From Streptomyces sp. NBC_00376 (GTDB taxonomy: Bacteria > Actinomycetota > Actinomycetes > Streptomycetales > Streptomycetaceae), in assembly GCF_036077095.1 (NCBI RefSeq), contig NZ_CP107960.1:6138001-6202000 (forward strand): a stretch of 64,000 nt of DNA. The letters run 5' to 3'. The notes beneath the pieces are model-generated. The model was not told the DNA's origin. It did no database searches and worked only from the letters and a program-made list of their open reading frames with translations. Each line of letters starts with the position of its first letter. Position 1 is the stretch's first letter. Both the position numbers and the translations under genes were made by a program. Below, piece after piece: positions 42,811 through 51,522 of the stretch.

Positions 42811-43828
42811 TGCCGTCCGCCGCGTAGCGGACGCCGATGCGGTCACGTACCGCGTCGAGCGTCCGCATCACGGCCAGTGACCCGTCCAGCGGCACCAGCG
42901 GCGACTCCGTCTCGCCCGCCCGCAGCGCCCGCACCACCTCGGCCTGCTCGAACTGCATCCCGCGCAGCTCTGCGGCACCGGCACCGGCTCCGGTTCCGGC
43001 GGTGAACTCCTCGGGCTCGTGTCCCGGCCGGTGCAGTACGAACCGCTCCGGGTAGAAGAAGCCGCGCGGGAACTCGATCCGGCCCTTCGTGCCCGTGACC
43101 GCCGCGGTCTGCGGGGTGTCCGCGACGAGCGAGCAGTTCAGCAGCGCCGAGGCGCCCGCCTCCGACCAGCCCAGCAGCATCGCGGTGTGCAGATCGACGC
43201 CCTCGGGGGAGAGCACCGCGTCGGCCTGCACCCGGTCCGGCTCGCCCAGCAGCAGCTGCGCGAACGACACCGGATAGACCCCGAGGTCCAGCAGCGCGCC
43301 GCCGCCCAGCGCCCGGTCGCGCAGCCGGTGCTCGGGCCCGAACGGGCCCGCGAGCCCGAAGTCGGCCTGCACGGTGCGGATCTCACCGATGGCGCCGTCC
43401 CGCACCAGCTCCGTCATGCGCCGGATGACCGGGTTGCAGTACGTCCACATGGCCTCCATCAGGAAGAGCCCCCGGTCCCGGGCGAGCTTCACCAGCTCGT
43501 CCGCCTCCCGGGCGTTGAGCGTGAACGCCTTCTCGCACAGCACGTGCTTCCCGGCCTCCAGACAGAGCGCCGCCGCCTCCCGGTGTGCCGAGTGCGGCGT
43601 GGCGACGTACACCACATCGACCTCGTCGTCGGCGGCGAGCGCGGCCCAGCTGCCGTACGCCCGGGGTATCCCGAACCGCTCGGCGAACGCCTGCGCCGAG
43701 GCGTCCGTCCGAGATGCGACGGCCACCACTTCCGTGTCCGGCATCGACCGGAGATCCTCGGCGAACGTCGTGGCGATACCGCCGGTCGCCAGCACACCCC
43801 ACCGCACAGTGCCGCTCATGCCTGTCAT
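42797..43828 (-). CDS. Gfo/Idh/MocA family oxidoreductase
   Basis: NAD(P)-dependent oxidoreductase acting on sugars or diols, 343 residues. Seen: VRWGVLATGGIATTFAEDL Rossmann start, AVASRT, VYVATPHSAHREAA, the catalytic-lysine motif CEKAFTLN, and a C-terminal alpha/beta domain with DLGVYPVSFAQLLLG. The ATG at 43828 follows GGGGAG; an ATG at 43819 is possible. Divergent from the broken Bcr/CflA transporter gene with 65 bp between them. Confidence 0.92.
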   Translation of the reverse strand: MTGMSGTVRWGVLATGGIATTFAEDLRSMPDTEVVAVASRTDASAQAFAERFGIPRAYGSWAALAADDEVDVVYVATPHSAHREAAALCLEAGKHVLCEKAFTLNAREADELVKLARDRGLFLMEAMWTYCNPVIRRMTELVRDGAIGEIRTVQADFGLAGPFGPEHRLRDRALGGGALLDLGVYPVSFAQLLLGEPDRVQADAVLSPEGVDLHTAMLLGWSEAGASALLNCSLVADTPQTAAVTGTKGRIEFPRGFFYPERFVLHRPGHEPEEFTAGTGAGAGAAELRGMQFEQAEVVRALRAGETESPLVPLDGSLAVMRTLDAVRDRIGVRYAADGITQG

Positions 43829-43893
43829 GCCTGCTCCCCAAGAGGTCTCGACCAGTCCGGCTGAGCTGAGAGCATAGATGCGGATTCAACGAC

Positions 43894-45228
43894 ATGGAGA
43901 TGGAAATGCCGGAGAGCGGCGCAAGCCGGGCCCAGCAGGAACGCACACACATATCGACCGCCGGAACCGGGGCCACAGAGCCCGGAGCCACCGGCACGAC
44001 CCCCGGAAAGCCGGCCGCTGCCGAAGCGGCCAGGCGCACCGGACTTCTCGTCACCCTCGTCCTCGGCGGCCTCACCGCGGTTCCGCCGCTCTCCATGGAC
44101 ATGTACCTCCCCGCCCTGCCCGCGGTCACCGACTCCCTGCACGCGCCCGCCGCCACCGTCCAGCTCACCCTCACCGCCTGCCTGACCGGCCTGGCGCTCG
44201 GACAGGTCGTCGTCGGCCCGCTGAGCGACCGGTGGGGGAGGCGCAGGCCGCTGCTCATCGGCATGATGATCTACGTCGTCGCCACCGCGCTCTGCGTCTT
44301 CGCGCCCACCACCGGGCTCCTCATCGGCTTCCGCCTGCTCCAGGGCCTGGCCGGTGCGGCGGGCATCGTCATCGCCCGTGCCGTGGTGCGCGACATGTAC
44401 GACGGCGTGGAGATGGCCAGGTTCTTCTCCACGCTGATGCTCATCTCCGGCGTCGCGCCGATCGTCGCCCCGCTGATCGGCGGCCAGGTGCTGCGGTTCA
44501 CCGACTGGCGCGGAATCTTCGCCGTCCTCACCGTCGTCGGCCTGGTGCTCACCCTCGTCGTCTGGAAGTGGCTGGGCGAGACCCTGCCGCCGCAGGACCG
44601 GCACACCGGCGGCCTCGGCGACGCACTGCGCACCATGCGCGGACTGCTCGCCGACCGGGTCTTCACCGGCTACATGATCGCGGGCAGCCTCGCCTTCGCC
44701 GCCCTCTTCTCGTACGTGAGCGCATCGCCGTTCGTCATGCAGGAGATCTACGGCGCCTCGCCGTAGACGTTCAGCCTGCTCTTCGGCATCAACTCGGTCG
44801 GCCTGATCATCGTGGGCCAGATCAACGGCAAGATCCTGGTCGGCCGGGTCAGCCTGGACAAGGCGCTCACCTTCGGGCTCTCGGTCATCACGCTCGCCGC
44901 GGCCGCACTGCTGCTGATGACGACCGGGGTCTTCGGAGAGGTGGGCCTGTTCCCGGTCGCCGCCGGGCTGTTCGTGCTGATGTCGGCGATGGGGATGGCG
45001 ATGCCGAACACGAACGCGCAGGCGCTGATGCGTACGAAGCACGCGGCCGGCTCCGCCTCCGCGCTGCTCGGCACCTCGTCCTTCCTGATCGGCGCCATCG
45101 CCTCGCCGCTCGTCGGGATCGCGGGCGAGGACACGGCCGTACCGATGGCCGTCGTGCAGTTGGTGTGCGCGGTGGGCGCGATGGCCTGCTTCCTGGGTCT
45201 GTGCCGGCCCTGGCGGCGGGCGGCGTGA
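43894..45228 (+). pseudogene. Bcr/CflA MFS transporter interrupted by in-frame TAG
   Basis: The reading frame encodes a 12-helix Bcr/CflA drug efflux protein. Motif A (GPLSDRWGRRR) is at about 109-119, and helices 1-8 run to FVMQEIYGASP. At 44764-44766 the frame meets TAG, then continues without shift as TFSLLFGINSVGLIIVGQ to a normal end at 45228. The family usually has YGxSPQxFSxLFG, so CAG to TAG (Gln to amber) at codon 291 explains it. The rest is intact, suggesting a very recent lesion, or a sequencing error. Start could be 43894 or, with GGAG at 6 bases, 43906. Confidence 0.87.
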
Positions 45229-45350
45229 CGCGGGCGGCGTGACGCGGGCGGCGTGACGCGGGCGGCGTGACGCGGACGCCGTGACGCGGACGCCGTGACG
45301 CGGACGCCGTGACGCGGACGCTGTGATGCGTACGCCGTGACGCGGGCGGC
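45225..45350 (+). repeat. Nine tandem 14-bp repeats at a gene end
   Basis: Units GTGACGCGGGCGGC (45225, 45239, 45253, 45337), GTGACGCGGACGCC (45267, 45281, 45295) and variants (45309, 45323). The first unit contains the TGA stop of the transporter frame, so the array has grown from the gene's 3' end. Confidence 0.92.
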
Positions 45351-45366
45351 GGGGCCGTGGCGTGGT

Positions 45367-46017
45367 TCAGCCCCAGGTCTCGCCGCTGATCATGTCCGGC
45401 CCGAAGCAGCGCGAGGCGACGGAGGCGAGTGCCGGTACCGGGCCCTCCTCCATCGAGTGCTTGAAGGTGTGGACCACACAGGTCCGCACCGGATGCGTGG
45501 GCCCACCGGGATTCCCGCAGTGATCGGCGGACAGCGGCCGGTGCTGCGGACGTGCCAGGGCGAAGCAGACCAGCATCGTGCGGTGGTCCTCGAACCAGAG
45601 GTGGTCCCTGACCGCCCGGTTGCCGAAGTCCATGCGGTCGAAGACGACGGCGATGTCCTCGGCGCCGTACGGGGCGGCCCGCAGCGCCGGCATCACATCG
45701 AGGATCGCGTCCCCGGACGCGAGCAGCCTGGCCTCCTCGTGCGAAGGGCCCCAGGGCGGCGGGTCGTCGTCCGGCACCGCCGCCGGGTACTCCTCGGTCC
45801 GCAGCAATGTGCCGACGGGCGGCCGGTCCCAGCGGGCCTGCCCGCTGACGCTGCCCCAGTTGAGACCGGCGTTGACGCAGAGCTTCCCCGCGAGGAGCGC
45901 CCACGGCGTCCGGACCACACGCTCACGCGCCAGCTCGACCGCGAGACCGCCGAACGCCTCCGGCCGCAGGAGAACGGGTTTCGGGGGCGCGATGAAGGCG
46001 TCGGTCCAGATTCCCAT
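45367..46017 (-). CDS. Hypothetical protein
   Basis: I do not recognise this 216-residue protein. It is soluble, with no signal peptide. Seen: N-terminal MGIWTDAFIAPPKPVLL, a Trp/Pro-rich middle, an AEDIAVVFDRMDFGNRAV stretch, and a C-terminal CVVHTFKHSMEEGPVPAL with Cys and His residues. The ATG at 46017 lacks a strong ribosome site. It is flanked by the 14-bp repeat array and, 65 bp away, by a lipoprotein gene on the same strand. Confidence 0.75.
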   Translation of the reverse strand: MGIWTDAFIAPPKPVLLRPEAFGGLAVELARERVVRTPWALLAGKLCVNAGLNWGSVSGQARWDRPPVGTLLRTEEYPAAVPDDDPPPWGPSHEEARLLASGDAILDVMPALRAAPYGAEDIAVVFDRMDFGNRAVRDHLWFEDHRTMLVCFALARPQHRPLSADHCGNPGGPTHPVRTCVVHTFKHSMEEGPVPALASVASRCFGPDMISGETWG

Positions 46018-46082
46018 GTCCCACTTGTAACAGCGGGGTTCGAGCCGGGGCGAACGAGTTTCCGCCCCGGCACCCCACGCCG

Positions 46083-47393
46083 TTACGAAGACCTCGGGTA
46101 TCCGATCAGGTGCGGGCGGTCCTTCTCGTCCGTCCAGCGGAACAGCCCGACGCCGTCCGCGGTCTCCATGCCCGGGACGCGCACGTTCGAGGGCAGGGCG
46201 CCCGTCGAACCGCTGCGGACGGCGACCGCGACCGGGGCGCCGCCGCCGGCCAGGACGTCGGCCGCGTTGCGCGCGCTCGCCGCGCCGTACGCGGTGCCCT
46301 CGTCGTTCACCGAGGCCAGGGTCAGCGGCTTCGTGCCGTCCGCGCCCTCGAAGCAGAACCCCCGCTTCGTGGCCAGGTCGAACGCGAGCGGCCCGGCCAC
46401 CAGGTAGGAACCCGAGGGCGCGGCGACCAGCTGCGGGTACTGGCCCGGCTTTATCGCGGGCTTGCTGCACTCCACCGAGGCCAGCGGCTTGCCCGTCTCC
46501 ACGTCGTGCACCACCCACATGTCGTGGGTGGCGGCGCGCTTCGCCTTCTTGTCCAGCTGCCACTTCGCCAGGATCAGGCCCGGGACCACCGACGTCGGGA
46601 TCCCGCTGTACTTGTCCGTGCCCTTGGGGGCGACGTTGCGGCTGAACCAGCCGCCCTGCACCCAGAATTCCTTCGACCCGCTGACCAGCAGGCCCTTCTG
46701 CGTCAGCCCGCGCACCTCGGTGAGCTGCTTGCAGGTCTTGCAGTCCTTCGGGTACTTGAGCGCGGGTGCCGCGACCTTGGACACCCGGCCGGTCACCGGG
46801 TCGACCACCGCGCTGTTCGTCCGGCCGTCGCTGATGAGGATGCCGGGGCCGGTGGTGGAGACCGTCGGGACCGAGTTCCACGGCACCTCGACGCGCCGCC
46901 GGGAGCCGTCCTCCACGTCGTAGACATCCAGCGAGACGATCGTGTCGGCCGGGGTCAGCGCGTTCTCGCCGACCTTCCCGTACGCCCAGGTCACGAAGTA
47001 CTCGTGGTCGTCGACGGTCACCGCCAGGAGCTTCGGGAACTGGTGCGGCGACGGGGGCCGCCAGCTCTCGCCGTGCCAGCCGGTCTCCCCCGTCTTGGAG
47101 TCGATGGTCCTCAGCTGGTACTTGGTCTCCGACTCCCGTACCAGGTAGGCGAGGCGGCCCGTGGTCCGGGAGATCGCGTAGTCGGGCGAGGTCCCGATGA
47201 GCTCCCAGCCGCGCTCGGGCGCGTACGCGGAGGGGACGGTGAGCTGTGTCACCTCGGCCGGACTCTTCTTCTTGGCCTGCTTCTCCGGCTCGTCCGTGTC
47301 CTTCTCACCGCTGCCGCAGGTGGCGAGCAGAAGAAGCATGGCCAGCACGAGCACTCCGCCGACCAGAACCAGGCGCACGATCTTCTGTCTCAT
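46083..47393 (-). CDS. Putative lipoprotein with beta-propeller-like repeats
   Basis: 436 residues, exported. A basic hydrophobic N-terminus ends at a lipobox-like LLATC with Cys26, followed by a Lys/Glu-rich linker (about 28-45) and a region with repeated VSLDVYDVEDG, VVDPVTGRVSK and VVHDVETGKPLASV segments, like PQQ/WD-type propeller blades. Two further Cys lie in PKDCKTCKQL, a CxxC. No catalytic motif recognised. The ATG at 47393 follows GAGGGG. Divergent from the Rsm22-family gene. Confidence 0.82.
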   Translation of the reverse strand: MRQKIVRLVLVGGVLVLAMLLLLATCGSGEKDTDEPEKQAKKKSPAEVTQLTVPSAYAPERGWELIGTSPDYAISRTTGRLAYLVRESETKYQLRTIDSKTGETGWHGESWRPPSPHQFPKLLAVTVDDHEYFVTWAYGKVGENALTPADTIVSLDVYDVEDGSRRRVEVPWNSVPTVSTTGPGILISDGRTNSAVVDPVTGRVSKVAAPALKYPKDCKTCKQLTEVRGLTQKGLLVSGSKEFWVQGGWFSRNVAPKGTDKYSGIPTSVVPGLILAKWQLDKKAKRAATHDMWVVHDVETGKPLASVECSKPAIKPGQYPQLVAAPSGSYLVAGPLAFDLATKRGFCFEGADGTKPLTLASVNDEGTAYGAASARNAADVLAGGGAPVAVAVRSGSTGALPSNVRVPGMETADGVGLFRWTDEKDRPHLIGYPRSS

Positions 47394-47534
47394 GGTTCCC
47401 CTCGATGGGCAATCCCGACCTCGCGGCGGTCAGCGTAGCAACTTGCGTGGGCATCGCGGCAGTTCGGATTCCGTGCAGTTCGGCGCGGATACCGGCGCGT
47501 ATACCGGGGCGGAGACTGGTCCGTCGGCTTTGCC

Positions 47535-47540
47535 TACAAT
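47535..47540 (+). promoter_or_regulatory. -10 element for a leaderless transcript
   Basis: TACAAT ends 6 bases before the GTG start at 47547, the spacing seen for leaderless actinobacterial genes; no ribosome site is present. A good -35 is not visible. Confidence 0.6.
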
Positions 47541-47546
47541 TCGTCG

Positions 47547-48551
47547 GTGAACGCCACCCTCCCCTCCGCGGAAGTCCTGCGCGCGACGCTCGCCGGACTG
47601 CTCGACGGACTGCCGCCCAAGCAGGCCGCCCAGGCCGTCGAACGGCTCATCGCCAACTACCGCGGGACCACCCCGACCGACGCGCCGGTGCTCCGTGACC
47701 GCTCCGACGTCGCCGCGTACGCCGCGTACCGGATGCCCGCCACCTTCGAAGCGGTACGGTCCGCCCTCGACGCGCTCCGGGAGGCCGCCCCGGACTGGGC
47801 GCCCGTCACGCACACCGACGTCGGCGGCGGCACCGGAGCGGCGAGCTGGGCCGTGGCCGGGGCCTGGGAGGGGGAGGAGCCGCGCACCACCGTGCTGGAC
47901 TGGGCCGAGCCCGCACTCGCCCTCGGCCGTGAACTGGCGGAGCTCTCCGGGATCCCCGCCCTGCGCGCCGCCGAGTGGCGCCGGGCCCGGATCGGCGCGG
48001 GCCTCGAACTCGCCCCCACGGACCTGATCACCGTCTCCTACGTACTCAACGAGCTGACCGCGGACGTCCGCGCCGCCCTCGTCGACACCGCCGCCGCGGC
48101 GGCGCAGGCGGTCGTGGTCGTCGAACCGGGCACCCCCGACGGCTACGCCCGGATCATCGAGGCCCGCGACCGGCTGATCGCCGCCGGGCTGACGGTCGCC
48201 GCGCCCTGCCCGCACAGCGCGGCCTGCCCGATCGAGCCGGGCACGGACTGGTGCCACTTCTCGGCCCGGGTCAGCCGCTCCTCGCTGCACCGCCAGGTCA
48301 AGGGCGGCTCGCTGCCCTACGAGGACGAGAAGTTCAGCTACGTGGTGGCGACCCGCTTCGGGACACAGCCCGTGGCGGCGCGGGTCACCCGCAAGCCGCA
48401 GATCCGCAAGGGGCAGGTGCTGCTGGACCTGTGCACCCGTGACGAGGCCCTGCGGCGTGCCACGGTCACCAAGCGGCACGGCGAGCTGTACCGGGCCGCC
48501 CGGGACGTCGCGTGGGGCGACGAGTGGCCGCCCCCCGGGGAGGACGGCTGA
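47547..48551 (+). CDS. Rsm22-family putative rRNA methyltransferase
   Basis: 334 residues, a predicted SAM-dependent methyltransferase of the mitochondrial-ribosome Rsm22 group. Seen: SAM motif I THTDVGGGTGAASWA (about 91-105), VSYVLNELT, VVVEPGTPDGY, and an iron-sulfur-type cluster of cysteines C221, C227 and C236 (CPHSAACP...WC) followed by FSARVSRSSLHR; a later Cys in LDLCTRD could be the fourth ligand. The gene begins with GTG 6 bases after TACAAT and without ribosome site, so the mRNA is probably leaderless. Confidence 0.9.
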   Translation: MNATLPSAEVLRATLAGLLDGLPPKQAAQAVERLIANYRGTTPTDAPVLRDRSDVAAYAAYRMPATFEAVRSALDALREAAPDWAPVTHTDVGGGTGAASWAVAGAWEGEEPRTTVLDWAEPALALGRELAELSGIPALRAAEWRRARIGAGLELAPTDLITVSYVLNELTADVRAALVDTAAAAAQAVVVVEPGTPDGYARIIEARDRLIAAGLTVAAPCPHSAACPIEPGTDWCHFSARVSRSSLHRQVKGGSLPYEDEKFSYVVATRFGTQPVAARVTRKPQIRKGQVLLDLCTRDEALRRATVTKRHGELYRAARDVAWGDEWPPPGEDG

Positions 48552-48566
48552 CGGCCGCCCGCGCGG

Positions 48567-49382
48567 CTACCCCCGCAGCTCCTGCGTGCAGCACTTCACG
48601 CTGCCGCCGCCCTTGAGCAGCTCGCCCAGGTCCATCGGCACCGGTTCGAAGCCCCGCGCCCGCAGCGGATCGAAGAGCCCCGTCGCGGCCTGCGGCAGCA
48701 GCACATGGAACCCGTCGCTCACCGCGTTCAGCCCGAGCGCCGCCGCGTCCGCCTCCTCGGCGATCAGCGCGTCCGGGAAGAGCCGGGCCAGCACCGACCG
48801 GCTGCCCGGCGAGAACGCCCCCGGGTAGTACATGATCTCGTCGCCCGCGTCGTCGAGCACGGACAGCGCCGTGTCCAGGTGGTAGTAGCGCGGGTCGACC
48901 AGATCGAGCCCGATCACCGGGCGCCCGAAGAACTCCTGCGCCTCGCCGTGCGAGAGCGGACTGGACCGGAAGCCCCGCCCGGCCAGCACGTACGACGCGG
49001 TGACCGCGAAGTCGCCCTCGCCCTCGTTGACGTGGTCCGGCTCATGGATCTCGGTGAAGCCGTTGGCCCGGAACCACTCGCGGTGGGCCCCGGCCTCCTC
49101 GTACCGCTCCCGGTACGCGAAGCGGGCGCCCAGCACCCGGCCGTCGATGACGGCGGCGCCGTTGGCGGCGAACACCATGTCGGGCAGCTCGGGGCGGGGG
49201 GCGATCAGCTCCACGGTGTGCCCGAGGGCGCGGTACCGGTCGCGCAGGTCCTCCCACTGGGTCTGGGCCAGGGGGAGATCCACGGGCTTGCTGGGGTCCA
49301 TCCAGGGGTTGATGGAGTACGTCACCCTGAAATGCGTGGGCGCGCACATCAGGTAGCGGCGGGGTGTGGCTTCACGAGGCAA
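48567..49382 (-). CDS. ddaH: Dimethylargininase-like amidinohydrolase (DDAH family)
   Basis: Pentein-fold hydrolase, 271 residues, expected to act on methylated arginine or related guanidino compounds. Seen: MCAPTHFRVTYSINPWM, MVFAANGA, EGDFAV, the catalytic His segment YYHLDTALSVL, and the C-terminal nucleophile Cys264 or Cys265 in GSVKCCTQELRG. Start: a TTG at 49382 with GGAG at 6 bases; the family stretch PREATPRRYLMCAP begins there, and the ATG at the MCAP codon would trim it. Some relatives are ornithine- or arginine-modifying, so the substrate is not settled. Confidence 0.88.
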   Translation of the reverse strand: MPREATPRRYLMCAPTHFRVTYSINPWMDPSKPVDLPLAQTQWEDLRDRYRALGHTVELIAPRPELPDMVFAANGAAVIDGRVLGARFAYRERYEEAGAHREWFRANGFTEIHEPDHVNEGEGDFAVTASYVLAGRGFRSSPLSHGEAQEFFGRPVIGLDLVDPRYYHLDTALSVLDDAGDEIMYYPGAFSPGSRSVLARLFPDALIAEEADAAALGLNAVSDGFHVLLPQAATGLFDPLRARGFEPVPMDLGELLKGGGSVKCCTQELRG

Positions 49383-49712
49383 CGGAGGCTCCTCACGAAA
49401 AGGCAGGGGTTGCCTGCCGGGGGGGCATCGCACGGGTGTGTGCGTGAGCCCATGGTCCGCTCTCCCGGGCCCCGCGCACAGTGATCCGATCGGGTGGTTC
49501 GGTGCCGCCGCCGGCCATGCGGTGCGCGGGCCGGTGCACCGACGCCCGATGTGCGGGCCGGTGCCCCGAGACGCACCCGTCATTTCCTGACAAGAAGTGG
49601 CATAGTGCCCAGCTCACGGCGTTGTCGCGCGTACCCCGCTTCGGGAGTCCGGCCACCCGGGGCGCAGGATGGTGGGACCATGGGCAGGGGCAACGCAGAG
49701 GTAAGGGGATAG

Positions 49713-50459
49713 ATGGGCGCCGATTTCGGCCGTTATCGCGGCTCAGAGAGCAAATTTTCCCAATGGCTGCGACGCCGACCCAAACCGCAGCAGAGCGCGG
49801 TCGACGACACCGCCCGGGAGGCGCTGCTCCTGGCCGTCGCCGAGGCCGGAATGCCGATCGCGCCCGCCGCCCATCCGGTCGGATACCGATGTTCGTGCGA
49901 ACGCATCGGCTGTCCCACCCCCGCCCGGCACCCGATCTCCTTCGCCTGGCAGACGCAGTCCACCACCGACCGGGCCCAGATCGAGCGCTGGGCCCGCAGT
50001 CAGCCGCAGGCCAACTTCATCACCGCGACCGGCATGATCCACGACGTGCTCGACGTGCCGCTGTCCGCGGGCACCCAGGCACTGGAACGCCTTCTCGCCG
50101 CCGGCATCGACGTCGGCCCCGTCGCCCGCTCCGGCGACGACCGGATGCTCTTCTTCACCGCCACCCGGGGTACGCCCGAGGACGAGGACGAATGGTGGCC
50201 GTGCGAGCTCGACTGCCATCCCGAGACCATGGACGAACATCCGGGGCTGCGGTGGCACTGCCGGGGCAGCTACGTGCTCCTGCCGCCGGCCCTGCTCCCC
50301 GGCGAACTGGACGTGCGGTGGGTGCGCGGGCCGGAGAACCCGTTGCCCGATCCGCTGACCCTGCTGGAGACGCTCACCGACGCGTGCGCGCAGTACGCGG
50401 ACGCGGCGGACCAGAGCGATCTCGACCATGACTCGGTGGCCTGGCCGATGAGCCGTTAG
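49713..50459 (+). CDS. Bifunctional primase/polymerase-like (prim-pol) protein
   Basis: 248 residues resembling only the N-terminal prim-pol domain of actinobacterial or plasmid replication proteins. Seen: a conserved-type start with ALLLAVAEAGMPIAPAAHP, a cysteine motif CSCERIGCPTPARHP (about 62-76), the spacing element AQIERWARSQPQANF, and GLRWHCRGSYVLLPP. The acidic catalytic pair expected after the GVATG-like strand reads IHDVLDVP, so activity is uncertain. No helicase domain follows. The ATG at 49713 follows AAGGGATAG. Family members sit in core Streptomyces regions; a regulatory role is possible. Confidence 0.82.
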   Translation: MGADFGRYRGSESKFSQWLRRRPKPQQSAVDDTAREALLLAVAEAGMPIAPAAHPVGYRCSCERIGCPTPARHPISFAWQTQSTTDRAQIERWARSQPQANFITATGMIHDVLDVPLSAGTQALERLLAAGIDVGPVARSGDDRMLFFTATRGTPEDEDEWWPCELDCHPETMDEHPGLRWHCRGSYVLLPPALLPGELDVRWVRGPENPLPDPLTLLETLTDACAQYADAADQSDLDHDSVAWPMSR

Positions 50460-50490
50460 GCATTGTCCGCAGGACACCGTCCCGCGGAAG

Positions 50491-50520
50491 AACCGGGGCC
50501 GCCCGCGGGCGGCCCCGGTT
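50491..50520. terminator. Perfect 30-bp palindromic terminator
   Basis: AACCGGGGCCGCCCG pairs fully with CGGGCGGCCCCGGTT. It sits between convergent genes ending at 50459 and 50524 and serves both. Confidence 0.85.
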
Positions 50521-50523
50521 CCG

Positions 50524-51522
50524 TCACGAGCCCTTCGCCGCCGTCAGGCCCGGCAGCCTGTTCAGCAGGACGACCTTGCCGCCGTCCTTCGTCGAGCCCT
50601 TCTTCGGGACGTACACCAGCTGGCTGGAGACCCGCTCCTTGGTGAGGGTGGACTTCACCTCACCGGTCAGCAGCGCCTCCACGTCGGCGTTGAGCGGCGG
50701 GCGCAGCCCCTTCGCCGCGGTCTGCCGCTCGAAGTGCTTGCTGCTGAAGAAGACCAGCGCCCCGCCGTCGTCCGTCTCCAGGGCGAGCGGACCGTACGTA
50801 CCGCTGTCCAGCGGCTGGTCGATGTACTGGTACGAGAAGCCCGCCCGCCGGGTGGTCCGGCGCGCCTCCCGCCAGCCCGAGGTGGCGGAGCCGGGGGCGA
50901 AGACGTCCGGGGCGCCCTTCTGCAGGTACTGGGTGTACTGGGTGCTCAGGTCCTTCGGCGCCACGGCCAGACCGCTGCTGTCCGCGGCCACCGGCCTGGC
51001 CCGGCCGTCGTCGTCCTTCGCGAGGGCGGGCAGCCGGGAAGGGGCGACGACCGACAGGTAGGACGCCTTCCACCCGGCGCCGGGCCCGGACTTGACGAAG
51101 ACGACCAGCCAGCGGGTGTCCAGCTTCCCGCCGTCCTGGTCGCGGTTGGAGTCGGTGTCCGCGAGGAACCACCGAGGCCAGCCGGCCTTCTTCGGGATGA
51201 GGTAGTCGGCGTCGGTCAGCTCCAGCGGCGAATGGTTCGGGTTGCCGTCCGGATGGTTCTTCTGCCGCGCCTTCAGCCCGGCCTGGTTGATCGCACCGAG
51301 CGGACCGGTGACCCGGTCCGCGTCCAGGGCCGGGTCGTAGGCCTTGTCCGCCGCGTTGTACGCGGAGGTGAAGGCATTCAGGGCCTGAGCGGCCTCAGAC
51401 CTGGTTGCCGCCGGTACCACTGCCAGCTCGCCGTGCACCGTCACGCAACCGCTCGCCGTCATGGACAGCACCGTCGCCGTCGCGAGCCCCGTCGCCAGCC
51501 GAATCGGCCTCAGGCTTCTCAT
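50524..51522 (-). CDS. Putative lipoprotein overlapping efeU
   Basis: 332 residues, exported. A signal with the lipobox TASGC (Cys26) is followed by a soluble domain with LNAFTSAYNAADKAYD, a WPRWFLADTDSNRD stretch and RWLVVFVKSGPGAGWKASYL; no catalytic motif recognised. The first 128 bp (51395-51522) overlap the end of the iron permease frame on the same strand. Both frames look genuine: a full signal peptide here, and the charged tail of the permease there. Being fourth in the Efe operon suggests, but does not prove, an iron-related role. Confidence 0.82.
   Translation of the reverse strand: MRSLRPIRLATGLATATVLSMTASGCVTVHGELAVVPAATRSEAAQALNAFTSAYNAADKAYDPALDADRVTGPLGAINQAGLKARQKNHPDGNPNHSPLELTDADYLIPKKAGWPRWFLADTDSNRDQDGGKLDTRWLVVFVKSGPGAGWKASYLSVVAPSRLPALAKDDDGRARPVAADSSGLAVAPKDLSTQYTQYLQKGAPDVFAPGSATSGWREARRTTRRAGFSYQYIDQPLDSGTYGPLALETDDGGALVFFSSKHFERQTAAKGLRPPLNADVEALLTGEVKSTLTKERVSSQLVYVPKKGSTKDGGKVVLLNRLPGLTAAKGS

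Noticed and set aside
43878..45242. Alternative frame spanning the amber-broken transporter
   Set aside because: Its translation is an Arg/Pro/His-rich shadow; the membrane-protein frame on both sides of the TAG is the real one.
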